NCBI GenBank assembly: GCA_003550305.1
Contig: QKYT01000071.1
Coordinates: 147,649 to 209,838 of the forward strand
Source of the DNA: Glomus cerebriforme
Taxonomy: Eukaryota > Glomeromycota > Glomeromycetes > Glomerales > Glomeraceae
DNA length: 62,190 nt
Direction: 5' to 3'
Position numbers and translations under genes: made by a program. Shown one piece after another: positions 33,722-44,934 of the stretch. Numbering within the stretch: the first letter of the stretch is position 1; the number at the start of each line of letters is the position of its first letter. The notes under the pieces were generated by a model. That model made no database searches, was not told the origin of the DNA, and saw only the letters and a program-made list of their open reading frames with translations.

Positions 33722-35105
33722 TATGCCCAATCAGGATTTCCAATAAATCTAACATCAACATTTACTTATGATGATGATTTCACAAAGAAAAAAAACTATT
33801 GTTATTTCTGACTTATTGCCATAAATTACACTATATCAACTACTGCTGATTTTCCTGTTTAAAGATTTGCTACTGTATAATGATATCATAATGAAATATT
33901 AATTATTTGCAGTATATCTAAATATTAAAATATTTTATTATTTTAAAATTTATTTCAATAGATCTAAATGTGGAGTTATTTCTAAAAAACCATACTTCTA
34001 GAAACTAAATAATAATAAATTTTTGACATGAGATAAAGTACCTGTAATTATCGATAATACATAGTCAAAATTATCATTTCATTATTGACCTCTTGATTAA
34101 TTTTCGCGAATGTTTAATTTGAATAGACATTATTATTATAAACAATCAATTTCCATTTAATTACTGTATACTATAACAGATAAAGAATAGACTTACAAAT
34201 GAGTTAGTCGGTTCATATAACTCAATAGCCTATGAATATGCCAACTCCTTCTACTTCAGGTTAAATAACAATAAATCAAAGTTAAATTAAATACAGTATG
34301 TTCAATAATAAAAAGTAAATCTAATTAAAGTTCACATACATTTTTTACATTATTATTCAGTGGATGAACATGAGATAATATACCTTGAATGTGTACCAAC
34401 ATATACTGGGATCGTTCGATCATAATCATACCCTCCAATCTAAAAAATTAAAAGAAATTTAAAGATAATTGATTTTGGGGAAGGATCCTTGAACATCGAG
34501 CTGAAAACTCAAAGAGAAATTATAACGAATCCCATCGAAATCAAATTCCGTTTAGAAAAGGACATCAGTGAGAAGAAGTCACGAGAGTTATTGTTGAAGT
34601 GCATAACTGCGACTTTGCGGGAACGTAACTAAAACCTGAGGTTTTTTCCAAAAACAATACAAAATTACCTTACATTACGAATGGTTTTATAAGTATAACG
34701 TAAACTTTTTGGCGTTTTAGACTTTTAGAATCTCCATTAAATCCTATAAACTCAACCGCAACCACAAGATTAATTTCTGTACCACCTGCAATGTGATATC
34801 TAAAAAGGTTTGCGAGGTCTTCAATTGATGCTATATACAGTACATGCATCTTTTTCCAAATTTCACATTCGAATTAGGATTAGTTGTCTAAAATTTCACG
34901 AAGGGTTACAGTAAAATCTCCAAGAATTAACTGCGCTATAGTTAAAAATACAAAAAATTTGTTATCATAGAACGTCCGTTCTTCTTGTATTCACTTGTAA
35001 TAATAATGCTCAATCCAAATCCCCATTACATAACGATAATGTATCTCTAACTATAAAATAAGTGTGAATAAATAAGTGCGACTTACTAATAAATTGTGAT
35101 TGTTT
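33722..35105 (-). pseudogene. Copine pseudogene
   Basis: Minus-strand pieces match the intact copine at 40364-43049 in order. 33722-33762 matches the C-terminal exon, 33815-33870 the start of that exon, 34200-34260 exon 9, 34365-34440 exon 8, 34690-34915 exon 7, and 34965-35100 exon 6 with its flank. Exons 10-12 and 1-5 are missing. About 200 bases of unrelated sequence (34470-34680) are inserted between exons 7 and 8. Many stops and small indels show it is dead. It is the downstream partner of FVDAV copy 4. Confidence 0.85.
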
Positions 35106-35895
35106 GATGAAATTCAAATGATTGAAAATTAAACTTAAAATATTTAATTAATTAAAATTATATTATGAGTAATATAGTATATATTATAAAAAGAAAATGA
35201 ATGAATGATATAATATATAAATATATAAAAAAGAAAAAAATGAATATCAAAATATGAAAGAGGACTTACCAAGGTATTAAATTTATCAGATTTGAAAAAT
35301 TTTTGAAAACGAGTTGCTAAGTATGTTTATTGCGACCAATAAACAAATAAACTGAATGATTCATAATAAGTTTTATCGTTGAAGATATTTTTAATAGTGA
35401 TATAAAATTGAAGTTTAAGCAATTTCGATATTTCGTAATACTTACAACCCGAAATGGGATAAGGTTACACAAAATTTTCAAACAGCTAATCAAGCTAATA
35501 AAATTCGTATGCTCGGTTTTTAAACCCATCTCAAATAAAAAGTATTTGTAAATAAAAAAAAAATAAAAAAGATTCTCATAATTGAAACTAGAGATTTGAT
35601 TTATCGTGAGTAATTTCATCATCCCAATTTTTTTTAAAAACTTTTTTTTAATACTTTTTTTTGAGGATTTCCCTATGATATCTATGTTGCTTTATTTATT
35701 TACAAATTTTCCTCTTATAATGAAGGAGTAGTTAAGTGTAACCTAACAGAAGATTCTTTAAATGGTATTATTGTTTTTTTTTTTAATTAAATAAACCATT
35801 TTCTCATCAGAAGAAACTAAGATCGATCTTTAATTTTATTTAGATGCGTGTATTTTATTTAAATTAAATATTATTAAAAAAAATTGATTAAATAA
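35106..35895. other. Gene-free stretch
   Basis: AT-rich spacer between the copine pseudogene and the inverted FVDAV copy. A 101-codon minus-strand frame at 35317-35622 has no family features and I do not call it. Confidence 0.4.
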
Positions 35896-36724
35896 TTAAA
35901 TATTAATTACGTCATTAAGTGCTTGAATTAACGAATTTTGGATATAAACTGACAAAGGAACTGAAGTACGAGCATTAGCACGATCTATGATGTTAAATTT
36001 AGACTTTAAATCCCTATAATTTAACAGATAATTATTAAAATTAAATTAGTATAACGACATACTTTATACATATAATATAAATTACTTACACTCTCTGTGA
36101 GTCAGTGGAAACTGGATATCGAGTTTCGTGAATTAGAACATCCCACTCACCATTTCTATTTAAACAAAGTATACGAGTTAAAAAAAAATTTAAATTATTA
36201 ATAAAATATTTTACTTACAAATTAGTATGACTATTAGTCTTTCTAAAAAGAAAAACACTCCACAAATTACGAATATCTTGTAAAATGAGAGCCTTATTAC
36301 TAAGGTTAGCATTTAATAATAAGGAATTATCTATTTTATTGTAAACGAAGTATGTTATCCCAATGAATGGGTAAACATCTCCAAGTTGTATTGTATCTAA
36401 ATCCCTTAAAAGGTAAGTTAATCCAAGAACGAATTTCATAAAAGTTATTAGTTTCGTACAATCATTAGGAAAAATTTGTTGATATGTTTGGATACTAGTA
36501 GTTAGTATAATTTTCGTAGGATCGATATTTTGGCTGGTTACTGCATCAACAAATCTTTGGAAATCACGATCTTTTGGTTTTAAAATTTTTGTTATGTCAT
36601 TATTATCATTATTATTTTTGTGTAGATACCAATTTNTAATGTGTGAATGTGTATATTTGTTAAAGAAATTGGCTAATATTTCAGATACGTTATAAATATT
36701 ATCGTGATAAATAGCTGTTCGCAT
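35896..36724 (-). CDS. FVDAV family protein, copy 6 (three exons, 229 aa, inverted)
   Basis: Function unknown. Exons read on the minus strand are 36724-36219, 36155-36090 and 36013-35896, with GTAAGT donors at both introns. Exons 2 and 3 have the family lengths of 66 and 118 nt. Motifs are FQRFVDAVTS, TFMKFVLGLTYLL, PFIGITYFVYNKID, DIRNLWSVFLFRK, NGEWDVLIHETRYP, and a C-terminus ALNDVINI. Exon 3 reads DLKSKFNII where the others have NLTPAFNII or DLTPAFNII, a local change. The ambiguous base at 36636 sits at the same codon as in copy 4. It is the only copy on this strand, facing the copine pseudogene side. Confidence 0.8.
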
Positions 36725-37225
36725 TTTAATAATTACAGTAATAAATGTGTGAATAAATTAGTTACGTGACTTCATGTGCTTTATGAACTTATTTGTCATA
36801 GGAGCGTAAGAGTTTCTTTAACGGTTAATATATTTTGAAGAAACTAGTGTAAAAGGTAAGAGAAACAAATATAGTGTGGATTATGATATGTTTGTTCGTA
36901 AGAACATTTTTATATATAAAGGAGCCGCTACTCGGAATCAAAAAATTATCCGGTATGCATTAGCATTGAAAATCATGAAATTTCATTGGATCACTTTAAA
37001 TGCACGTAAAAAATCAAATGATTCAGTATTTCCTATTATAGTATATGTAAAAGATTATCTTTTTATTTGTTATATTTGTTTCTACATCTGATTGGAAATT
37101 TAAATTATTATTATTAGATAATGATGATGGTATATTTTTTTTCTTTTTTTTTATTTCCATTCTTATTCTTATTTTTTTTGCATAACTCTTCTGCAAATGT
37201 ATCGTTTTGATATTCTAATGTAATA
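36725..37225. other. Gene-free stretch
   Basis: Upstream side of FVDAV copy 6. A 71-codon plus-strand frame at 36876-37091 is not recognisable and ends in hydrophobic low-complexity sequence; not called. Confidence 0.4.
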
Positions 37226-38050
37226 CAGTGGCAAAAGTATCGGACTTGACCATCCTCGTGGTGCTAAGTTGACCTGGTCAATTATGCATGTTTATGCATA
37301 ACAAAAAATTGTATTTCTTGAGCTTGCATTTCTTTTGAGCGTTATGCTTGTTTAAGAGTTGCTATATTTAGAAACCCACCAAATGTTAATAATTTATTTA
37401 ACTTGAAAAATCATTTACTAAATTTTTTTAGCCTATTTTATTTAAAATGTCATAAAATTAAAAATGGTCGTTTGTCCTTTGGAAAACGAACACGAATTTT
37501 ATACACTCCTTAAAGAAAGATATTCTTCTCGTTTTGTTGCTGCCTATACAAATGTTAGCCAGTCTAGTGTTATTCGAGTAAAGCAGAAAGTAGATGCAAC
37601 TGATTCTGTAAAAGAAAAGATTTACCTAGAATAGGACGACCACGAATTTTTACTGGCAGTAATGAGAGAAATGTTATCCGACTTATATCAACTGGTGAAT
37701 GTCTACTGCAGCTGACAAAAAAAATTAAAAGGTGATGATCAAATTGATATTACCCAGACCCCTCAAAACATACTGCTAACCTAACAAAGCAATGGTTTGA
37801 TGATAATGGTGTTGATGTGTTGGAATGGTCACCTCAATCACCCATTGAGCATCTATAGAATGAGATTGATAGGCGTTTAAGAAATGGGTTCAAAGTCAGG
37901 ATCAACTTTGGGGGATACAAAAAATATAGTCCGAAATGGATCATGAGTTTTTAATCAAATTAATTGAAAATATGCCTCAAAGAATTGAAGACGTAATCAA
38001 AGCAAAGGAGGATATATCAGATGGTGAAGAATAATTTGGGTAATTTTATT
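37226..38050 (+). mobile_element. Tc1/mariner-type transposon relic
   Basis: A tip reading 'cagtggcaaaagtatcgga' follows TA at 37225, typical of Tc1-like termini. The transposase frame opens near 37464 with an N-terminal helix-turn-helix (RFVAAYTNVSQSSVIRVKQK), then GRPRIF and NVIRLISTGEC. Most of the catalytic core is deleted. After frame changes, GVDVLEWSPQSPIEHLWNEID appears, the segment holding the last catalytic Glu of the DD34E triad, with the usual PDLNP shortened. The right terminus is not clear. Confidence 0.75.
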
Positions 38051-39041
38051 TTAATTTTAATCGTTTATTGTCCAATAATTTCACTTTATTAAATGTCAAG
38101 AACGTCAAGAAAAATGTATCATACAAATTGAAATAAATAAATTTATATCATAAAATTCTTTAATATTTAACGAATAAAATGATCTATTTCAAAATTTTTG
38201 AGTTCTATATCGAGAGTTATTTTTGTTTAAAAATTTTCGTTTAGGTGATGCAAATCATTTATTTGAGCGTTCTGCATTTCACATTGTGTCAAACGACGTT
38301 TGCGATGATAATTATCTAATGAATTAATTAATTAATTAGATTCAGCTTTTAGATTTGATTAAAGTTAAGATTCATACTGAATCAAAAAATTTTAGTTCCT
38401 TAAATAATATAATTAAAAACTACAAATTCTGCCAAGTGCTGTACACCTTAACTTTTAGGTCTTTACAAGTTATTATGCCAGTAGTCCAGTCCCCATGAAC
38501 GATCGCATGACAAACTTGTACAAAGTCAATTACGTATGACTTAATCAACTTACTGTGGCTTCAATTTTGTGGCGAATCTTGCATGCTACTGTATTCCAAT
38601 TTATTTAATAGTTATTAAATATACATTTAATATTATAAGAAGAATTTTTTTTTAAGTTCAAAAATGATTGTCGTTCAGACTTCAGACGATTTTTGGGAAA
38701 GTTTTATTAAAAACGACGATATCAAAAAAACGGATTAATTTTCATTTTAAAATCAGTTTACTAGCTTATTAAAATTTTAAAATTACTTGTTTATTATGTT
38801 TATAATAAACATTTTTTATCTTAGCTGAATTACAATTATTTGTTAAATTCCGAAAATACTTGTTGAACCTGATCACTTTATTAACATATTCTGAGTAAAG
38901 TAGACGATATTATTTTTTTAATTTACATAACTTCATATGGGTTTACGATAATTTATTAATTAACAATTTAAATCAAAAATTAAGTTGAATATGAAAAAGA
39001 ACATGTATTTTTGATTGGCGAATTTTTTTCACATTATGAGT
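38051..39041. other. Gene-free stretch
   Basis: AT-rich. It holds 'tactgtggcttcaattttg' at 38551, shared with the flanks of FVDAV copies 2 and 3. No gene is supported. Confidence 0.45.
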
Positions 39042-39124
39042 GAACTTCGGCCCACTTATCGGTGTATAACTGTATATTGAAAGTTCGTTAATTTAAGCAC
39101 TTAATGATGTAATTAAAATTTGAA
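39042..39124 (+). pseudogene. Relic of FVDAV exon 3
   Basis: 'gaacttcgg', 'cttatcggtgta', 'atattgaaagttcgttaat' and 'agcacttaatgatgtaatt' follow exon 3 of copies 4 and 5 in order, with an insertion and a changed stop. Exons 1 and 2 are absent. It occupies the same place relative to the intact copine as copy 4 does to the copine pseudogene. Confidence 0.8.
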
Positions 39125-39396
39125 CATTTAAAGATTTTTTTGGATACATTTCAGCAAAAACACACACTGTACAGTCAAGACTCGATATTATTGTTATCAA
39201 ATTTTTTGGTATACAGTATATCCAAATATACATATACCGTATTGTAACGAAAATATAATTCATACTGTAATTCTGTCATAATGAAGGGCAGGGTGCTTAT
39301 TTCGGTCAATTTATTTTATCAGATTTATGGTTTTTATTAAAATAATTAATAATTATTTTTGTAAGGGCTTATTTCCGAAACTATACGGAATATACA

Positions 39397-39742
39397 CAGT
39401 GAAATTTGGTATAACGGAACCATCCGTTCCATTAGTAAAAATTTTTTATATCAAGAGTTCCAGTATATTGAGAATAGCCGTAACCCGTGTATACAATTTA
39501 AAATGATCATCAGATCGCCGCAGTACGCCATCCGAACCTAAAATAGAATTTTATTCTAAAAAAAAATGGAATAGTATCGATCAGGCGCAGGCAAATCACA
39601 CGTTACATAATTCAAAATTATTTATACAGGGTAATCCATTTTTTTAGAAAGATAGATAATACGTTCCGAACTAAAATTCTGCTATATCAATATTTTACTT
39701 ATGTTCCATTATATCGAGGTTCCGTTATATCGAATTTCACTC
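39397..39742. mobile_element. Tigger/pogo-type MITE
   Basis: The left tip 'cagtgaaatttggtataacg' and the reverse-complemented right tip 'agtgaaattcgatataacg' pair. This is the AGTGAAA..TCGATATAACGGA style of pogo/Tigger termini, and TA-rich flanks fit TA target use. The interior is non-coding. A further pogo-like tip ('cagtcaagactcgatatta') lies near 39175. Confidence 0.65.
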
Positions 39743-40363
39743 TATATATTCGAATTCGGGTTTTTTAATAATAAAAACAACCATTATTTTTGAGAATAAT
39801 TTAATTAAACATACTGTGATTAAAATACAAGAATGTAATTAGTTTTAATGGAAAAGAAATGAGGAAAAAAAGTTTCTAGAAATTATAAAGATGCAAACTT
39901 CTCGTGTCTAATTTGTATCGCTCTCTATTATAGTTTAACAAAATATTTTTTATTATAATATATATGAATTATATAAGCATCAATAAACGTGATAAGTAAT
40001 AATAGTGATAGTAGTTTATAAATTAGTTATGAATAATAAGTCAATTTCCTTCGATAATAAGTTTTGTGAAAATCTGAAATCCGAATGTACAAATCTTTAT
40101 TTTGTTTTTCAAAGATTTTCTTTTTCGGATTTTTTTTTTTGTTTCGCTAGAATTTTGGCAGGATATATAATAGATGACAAATAAAATATACACCCCAAAA
40201 GAAAACTTAAAAATACTAACGTCTCAGAATATTTAGCGTGACGCGAATTCCTACTTAGTCCTACTAACTCTATCCCTATTCTAATAATATTGGGAATGAT
40301 ACCCTAGGTTTAGTTAGTAAGCTTTTTCAAAGCATCAAATATAACTTACACTAAGAATAACTT
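39743..40363. other. Downstream flank of the copine gene
   Basis: Bases 39890-40085 match 33290-33605 beside the copine pseudogene. No gene is supported. Confidence 0.5.
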
Positions 40364-43049
40364 TTATGAGCTATAAGCTGGAGGAGGCTCATCAGGATTT
40401 CCAACAAACCTAACATCAACTTCTAAGTCCATAGTTTTTCTTTTAACAGGAGATCTAGGTGGTATGTTATGTTTATTCATATAGCTCATAAACTGGTCAG
40501 GAATTTCCTCCAAGACTGCTTTTGGTAATTGATATCTTGCTGCTTCTGATTGAAAATCTCTCATTGCCACAAATTGTACTATATCTCTATCCATCACTAC
40601 TGCTGATTGTCCTGTTTGAAGATTTGCTCTTCGCTAAATAATATCATAAATTATATTATAATGAAATATTAATATTTAACTTTTTTTAAAATAAAATATT
40701 TAAATATTAACTCATTATTTACCTCTAATGGTTTATCATCTGCATCAAGTATATTCATATTAGTAAAATCCGCATTGCCAACTCCAACTATGACAATAGA
40801 CAGTGGAAGAACACTAGCACTTATAATTGATCTAACCGTGGAGTCCATATCTTATAAAAAAAAATATTAATTAAAAAATAATTGAAGTTATTTAACAAAA
40901 TTCTTAACATTTGAAATATAAATAAAGATAAATACCCGTTATTACTCCATCTAGGATTTGAATTAATAAATTTAATTTAATATAAAATGATAATTAATTA
41001 TAGTTTAAAGATAATATAATTTTTGAACATGAAATACCTGTTATTATTAATAATATATAATAAACATTATCATTTCCTTTTTCGACCTCCTGTTGAATTT
41101 TCGTGGCCGTTTGATTTATAATCTAAAACCAAAATATGAGACGATTAATAAACGATCCAATTTACTAAATCAGATACAAAACAAACTTACAGGTGAAAAG
41201 TTAGTCGGGCCATATAACTCAATAGCTTGCATGGTCTTTGAATATGCTGCCAATATTCCATCAACTCCTTCTACTTCAGGCTAAATAACAATAAATCAAA
41301 AGTTAAATTAAATACAGTACCGTCAGTACGTTCAACGATAAAAAGTAAAAATCTAACTAAAGTTCACATACATTTTTTATATTATTATTCAGTGGATGAG
41401 CATGAGATAATATGCCATTGAATTTTGCACCAAATCCATATACTGGGAACATTCGATCATAATCATACCCCTCTAATCTAAAAATAAAAAAAAAAATAGA
41501 TTTAAAAAAACTTTATATAAATAATAAAATACTTATTTTTAAAAATAATTCTTACATTTTTCCAACATTATAAATGGCTTTTTGATATTCATTTTCTTTT
41601 TGCCCATAAATATAATGTAAACTTTTTGGCGATGTAGGATCTCCGTTAGATCCTGTAAAATCAATCGCAACCACAAGATTAATTTCTGTACCACCTGCAA
41701 TGTAATCTAAAAATGTTGGCGGTTCTTCAATAGTTGCGTGAATAACAGTTATACACGCATCTTTTCCGATTTTCACATTTGAATTACGAATTGAATGCAA
41801 TGGAAAAGTCTTTACTTTCGTTAAAATTTCCCTAAGTGTTACAGTACATTCTCCAAGAATCAATTGTGCTATATTTTAAAAACAATAATATTTAAATTTT
41901 TTTTTCAAAAAACAAGTTTATATATATTTAACATGATTACGAACGTCCATTTTTCTTGTGTTGTTTCACTTGTAATAATAATGATCGATCCAAATCCCCA
42001 TTACATAATGTTGTCTCTCTAACTACAAAATAATTATAAGCATAAATAAATATGTAAAAATGATGGAACCCATTTCGTTTAATAAAAGCACGACTTACTA
42101 ATAAATTGTTCCCAATATGGGTTGTTTGAAACAACTCCAGAGGATTGATATACTGGAGAAAATGAATTATCTTCGTTTGCTCTACTGATAACTAGAAATA
42201 ATTCTGGTTTTGATTTAAATAAACCACCCTAAATAATTAGAAAGAATATTTAATTTAAATCATTTTTAAATTAGAATCAATTAAAAATCAATTAATTCTT
42301 ACCTTTAAAGACATATTATGAGCTTGAAATTGTAATCTAATATGTATATTTTTTAAAAAAAATAAAAATAAGCAATAAATAATTATAAAAGAAAAAAAAA
42401 AAAAAAAAAAATAAAACACATACCTTGCGTTCCTTTTTGTATTGCTCACCTCTTCAGCTGTTATAATTATGTATCCTCGATTTTTTGTTGGATGGTTTGG
42501 ATCGTATAGTTTTCCTTTCATCTTACCACCCGGACAACCAACTATATAAATTAAAAGGATTGCATGTTATTATTTATTTATTTCAAAAAACAATATAAAT
42601 ACATAATATAATTTAAATAAAATAAAATTTTACCTAAAGAGCCGAGATCACAATCAAATTGACCGATGAATTCTTGAGCCTGCCATTCAGGATTATTTGG
42701 CCTATCAACATCTACACAAATAAATCTTAAATAAATTTAAGGATTAAATTAATATGTAGAAAAAAATAATAAAATTTAAATTAAAAAAAATCTCGTTTAC
42801 ATACCTAAATTGTTGTAATTCTTCAAATAAATAATCAACGATAAAACTTTTTACGAAATTTGGATTCAAATCATTCATTATAATTTCAGTCTGTTGATTA
42901 GTTGGTTTCCATTTCTGAGTACGAACATCTTTAGCTAATAATACAATTTGTGGATCACTTTTAGAAAGATAATCCAAATCTGATAAATCTCTGCAAGAAA
43001 GTTTAAGCTCAACTTGAGAGTGAGCATATTTTGGTAGTCCTCCTTTCAT
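40364..43049 (-). CDS. Copine (two C2 domains plus von Willebrand A domain), 567 aa
   Basis: Copines are calcium-dependent phospholipid-binding proteins that move to membranes in signalling. I place 13 exons (minus strand): 43049-42805, 42725-42634, 42541-42424, 42336-42303, 42228-42099, 42022-41945, 41868-41556, 41477-41372, 41280-41191, 41122-41038, 40950-40936, 40850-40723 and 40633-40364. They total 1704 nt in one frame, a normal copine length. The first C2 domain spans exons 1-3 (VELKLSCRDLSDLDYLSKSD). The second spans exons 4-7 (KPELFLVISR, LILGECTVTLREI). The A domain starts near residue 295 with the metal-site motif DFTGSNGD and continues through RMFPVYGFGAKF, ITDGVITD and VGVGNADF. 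The C-terminus is proline-rich (PPPAYSS). The exon 6 donor (GTTCGT) is unusual and is the least certain junction. I start at MKGGLPKYAHS, since an upstream in-frame ATG adds an unlikely leader. Confidence 0.93.
40936..40950 (-). other. 15-nt copine microexon
   Basis: Between an acceptor 'tcctag' and donor GTATTT, this microexon carries phase 2 in and phase 1 out. It supplies the middle of ITDGVITD, a metal-site loop of the A domain. Without it the frame between exons 10 and 12 does not join in the conserved way. Confidence 0.75.
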
Positions 43050-43878
43050 GTTTTGAAAATATAAAATTATAAAGTTGACGGAAAAAAAAGCCAAGAAATA
43101 TTATAAATGATTGATTTTTTTTTCGGCTATTTATTTGGATGATCAGGTTACACATGGATTACACAATGGAACTCTTCGAAATTATAAATCCGGGATCAAC
43201 CCTTTTTAAATATTAATGTACAAATAAAATTGTTCTTAAAAGATCTTCTATTTTAAGTTTAATTTGTCACGCAATATTTTTTTGCATACTGTAATTACCA
43301 GTACAACCATTTAAATCCATAAAGGATATTATGTCTGCCACTTTGTATTACATTAAAAAAAAGGCAATAAATTATCAATCTAGTTTACTCCGAACTCTTT
43401 GTCAAAATACTATATAAAGGAATAAAAATCTATAATCGAACGAGCACGTGCAAAATTTATTTCCGACGCACATATTAGATCCACAAAGAATTACTGTAAA
43501 GGAAATAGTATATTTGCAAAAAGTCTATTATTTCTTTAATAAGGGATTTTATTTCTAATTATGAACGATTTAGATTCGAAAGGTTAATAACTTAATTGGT
43601 ATTTCATTGTTCGTATATAGGAGGGAAATATCCAGCACATGAAATGATTTTGAAAGGAACTTTTCTGATAAAACAATGAATTCTTAATTATTTATCTTAA
43701 TAAATATTCACAATGCTGCAATTGTTTTTATAAAAAAAAAAATAAAAAATAAAAAAATAACAAAAAAGAAAATGAATTTACAAATTGGTACATAATATTG
43801 TAACATATTATTCTAGTAATACATGAATATATAAAAAAGGGTTACTATACAAATTATCATTATTGTCATTTGAAAATT
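43050..43878. other. Copine upstream region
   Basis: AT-rich spacer between copine and the next minus-strand gene. A CACGTG lies at 43445-43450 and A-rich tracts near 43731-43770. No further gene is seen. Confidence 0.45.
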
Positions 43879-44934
43879 TTAATAATCGAATTTATCAACA
43901 AAATAAACGCATTTTTTTAACAAAAACCAAAGAATTCTTAATATCGATAAAGTAGCAGTTAACAATAAAGTAAACAATAATAATCTTTTTTTATCGTTTA
44001 ATATAATAAATTCTATTGAATGTCCCATATTTTTTTGTATTTCAAGAGCAATTTGATAACTCAAAAATATCCAATAAATAAAATTAAGTGCGTCTGTCAT
44101 ATATCCCATTTTATCAATTTGCCTTTGTGTTAAATGTGTTTTTCCAAATAATAAATATAATTCTTTTTTGCCTGTAAATTAAATATATTAAATACTGTAA
44201 AAACCACATTTTTTTACACAAATGATTCAATAAAACGGAAACTTACCTATAATTATAGCGAGGACTTCGCAGAGACCAAATTTTCCCTTGCTATATTGAT
44301 AAATTTGATAAATATTTAATACACGAGGGGCCAACTCTAAAGCTGTAATTATAATGAACACGTAATTTGAAACGGCATTTTGATAGGACTAAAGGAGAAA
44401 ATGGAACGATTAAACATTAAACTTTTTAATACATAATTGAAAATTTGCGTATCTTACCCCAAATGGATTGGTATTAACGCAGAAGGTAACGATTAAAGCA
44501 ATGCTTCCCATAAGCGTATAAATATTTAAAAGTGTTAAAAAAGCCCAACTAATTCTTTTCCACCAAGGAGGATTATCCATTGGAGATTTTTTCCTTGTTG
44601 TTTTAATTTCTTTTCCATATTTTTCATCATTTATAATTATTGAAAGAGATTCTCGATCACTAACAGGAGGAATAACCCTTATATTATCATTTACAGACAC
44701 ACGATTATTATTATAATTAGCAAAATGATCATTAGAATAAGCTTTTCTTAAGCTTTTAGTGGAATTGTTATGAGGGTTGGGAAAATGAAATGGTTCAGGC
44801 ATTGGAAGTGGCGGACCTGATAATTGGGAGACTGGACGCGTATATTCAGATGGGTTTGAATTGGGTGAACAATAAATACATCGATGGGGATAAATCAAAT
44901 GGTGACGCGACCACCCAGCTGGAGGACGTTGCAT
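43879..44934 (-). CDS. Four-helix membrane protein (three exons, 303 aa), family unknown
   Basis: Exons on the minus strand are 44934-44458, 44388-44247 and 44171-43879, with GTAAGA and GTAAGT donors and TTTAG/TACAG acceptors; the joined frame is open. Residues 1-128 are polar and rich in Pro, Ser and Asn (LPMPEPFHFPNPH) with a basic patch KTTRKK near 111. Hydrophobic segments lie at about 129-153, 165-187, 232-252 and 268-292. This suggests a cytosolic disordered N-terminus and a four-pass membrane body. There is no signal peptide and no recognised domain. It lies 830 bases upstream of copine on the same strand; a functional link is not shown. Confidence 0.75.

Noticed and set aside
35317..35622. 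101-codon minus-strand frame
   Set aside because: No motif, no splice partner and no similarity to other copies of the region.
41093..41284. Plus-strand 63-codon frame
   Set aside because: Antisense to copine exons 9 and 10, which have conserved coding content.
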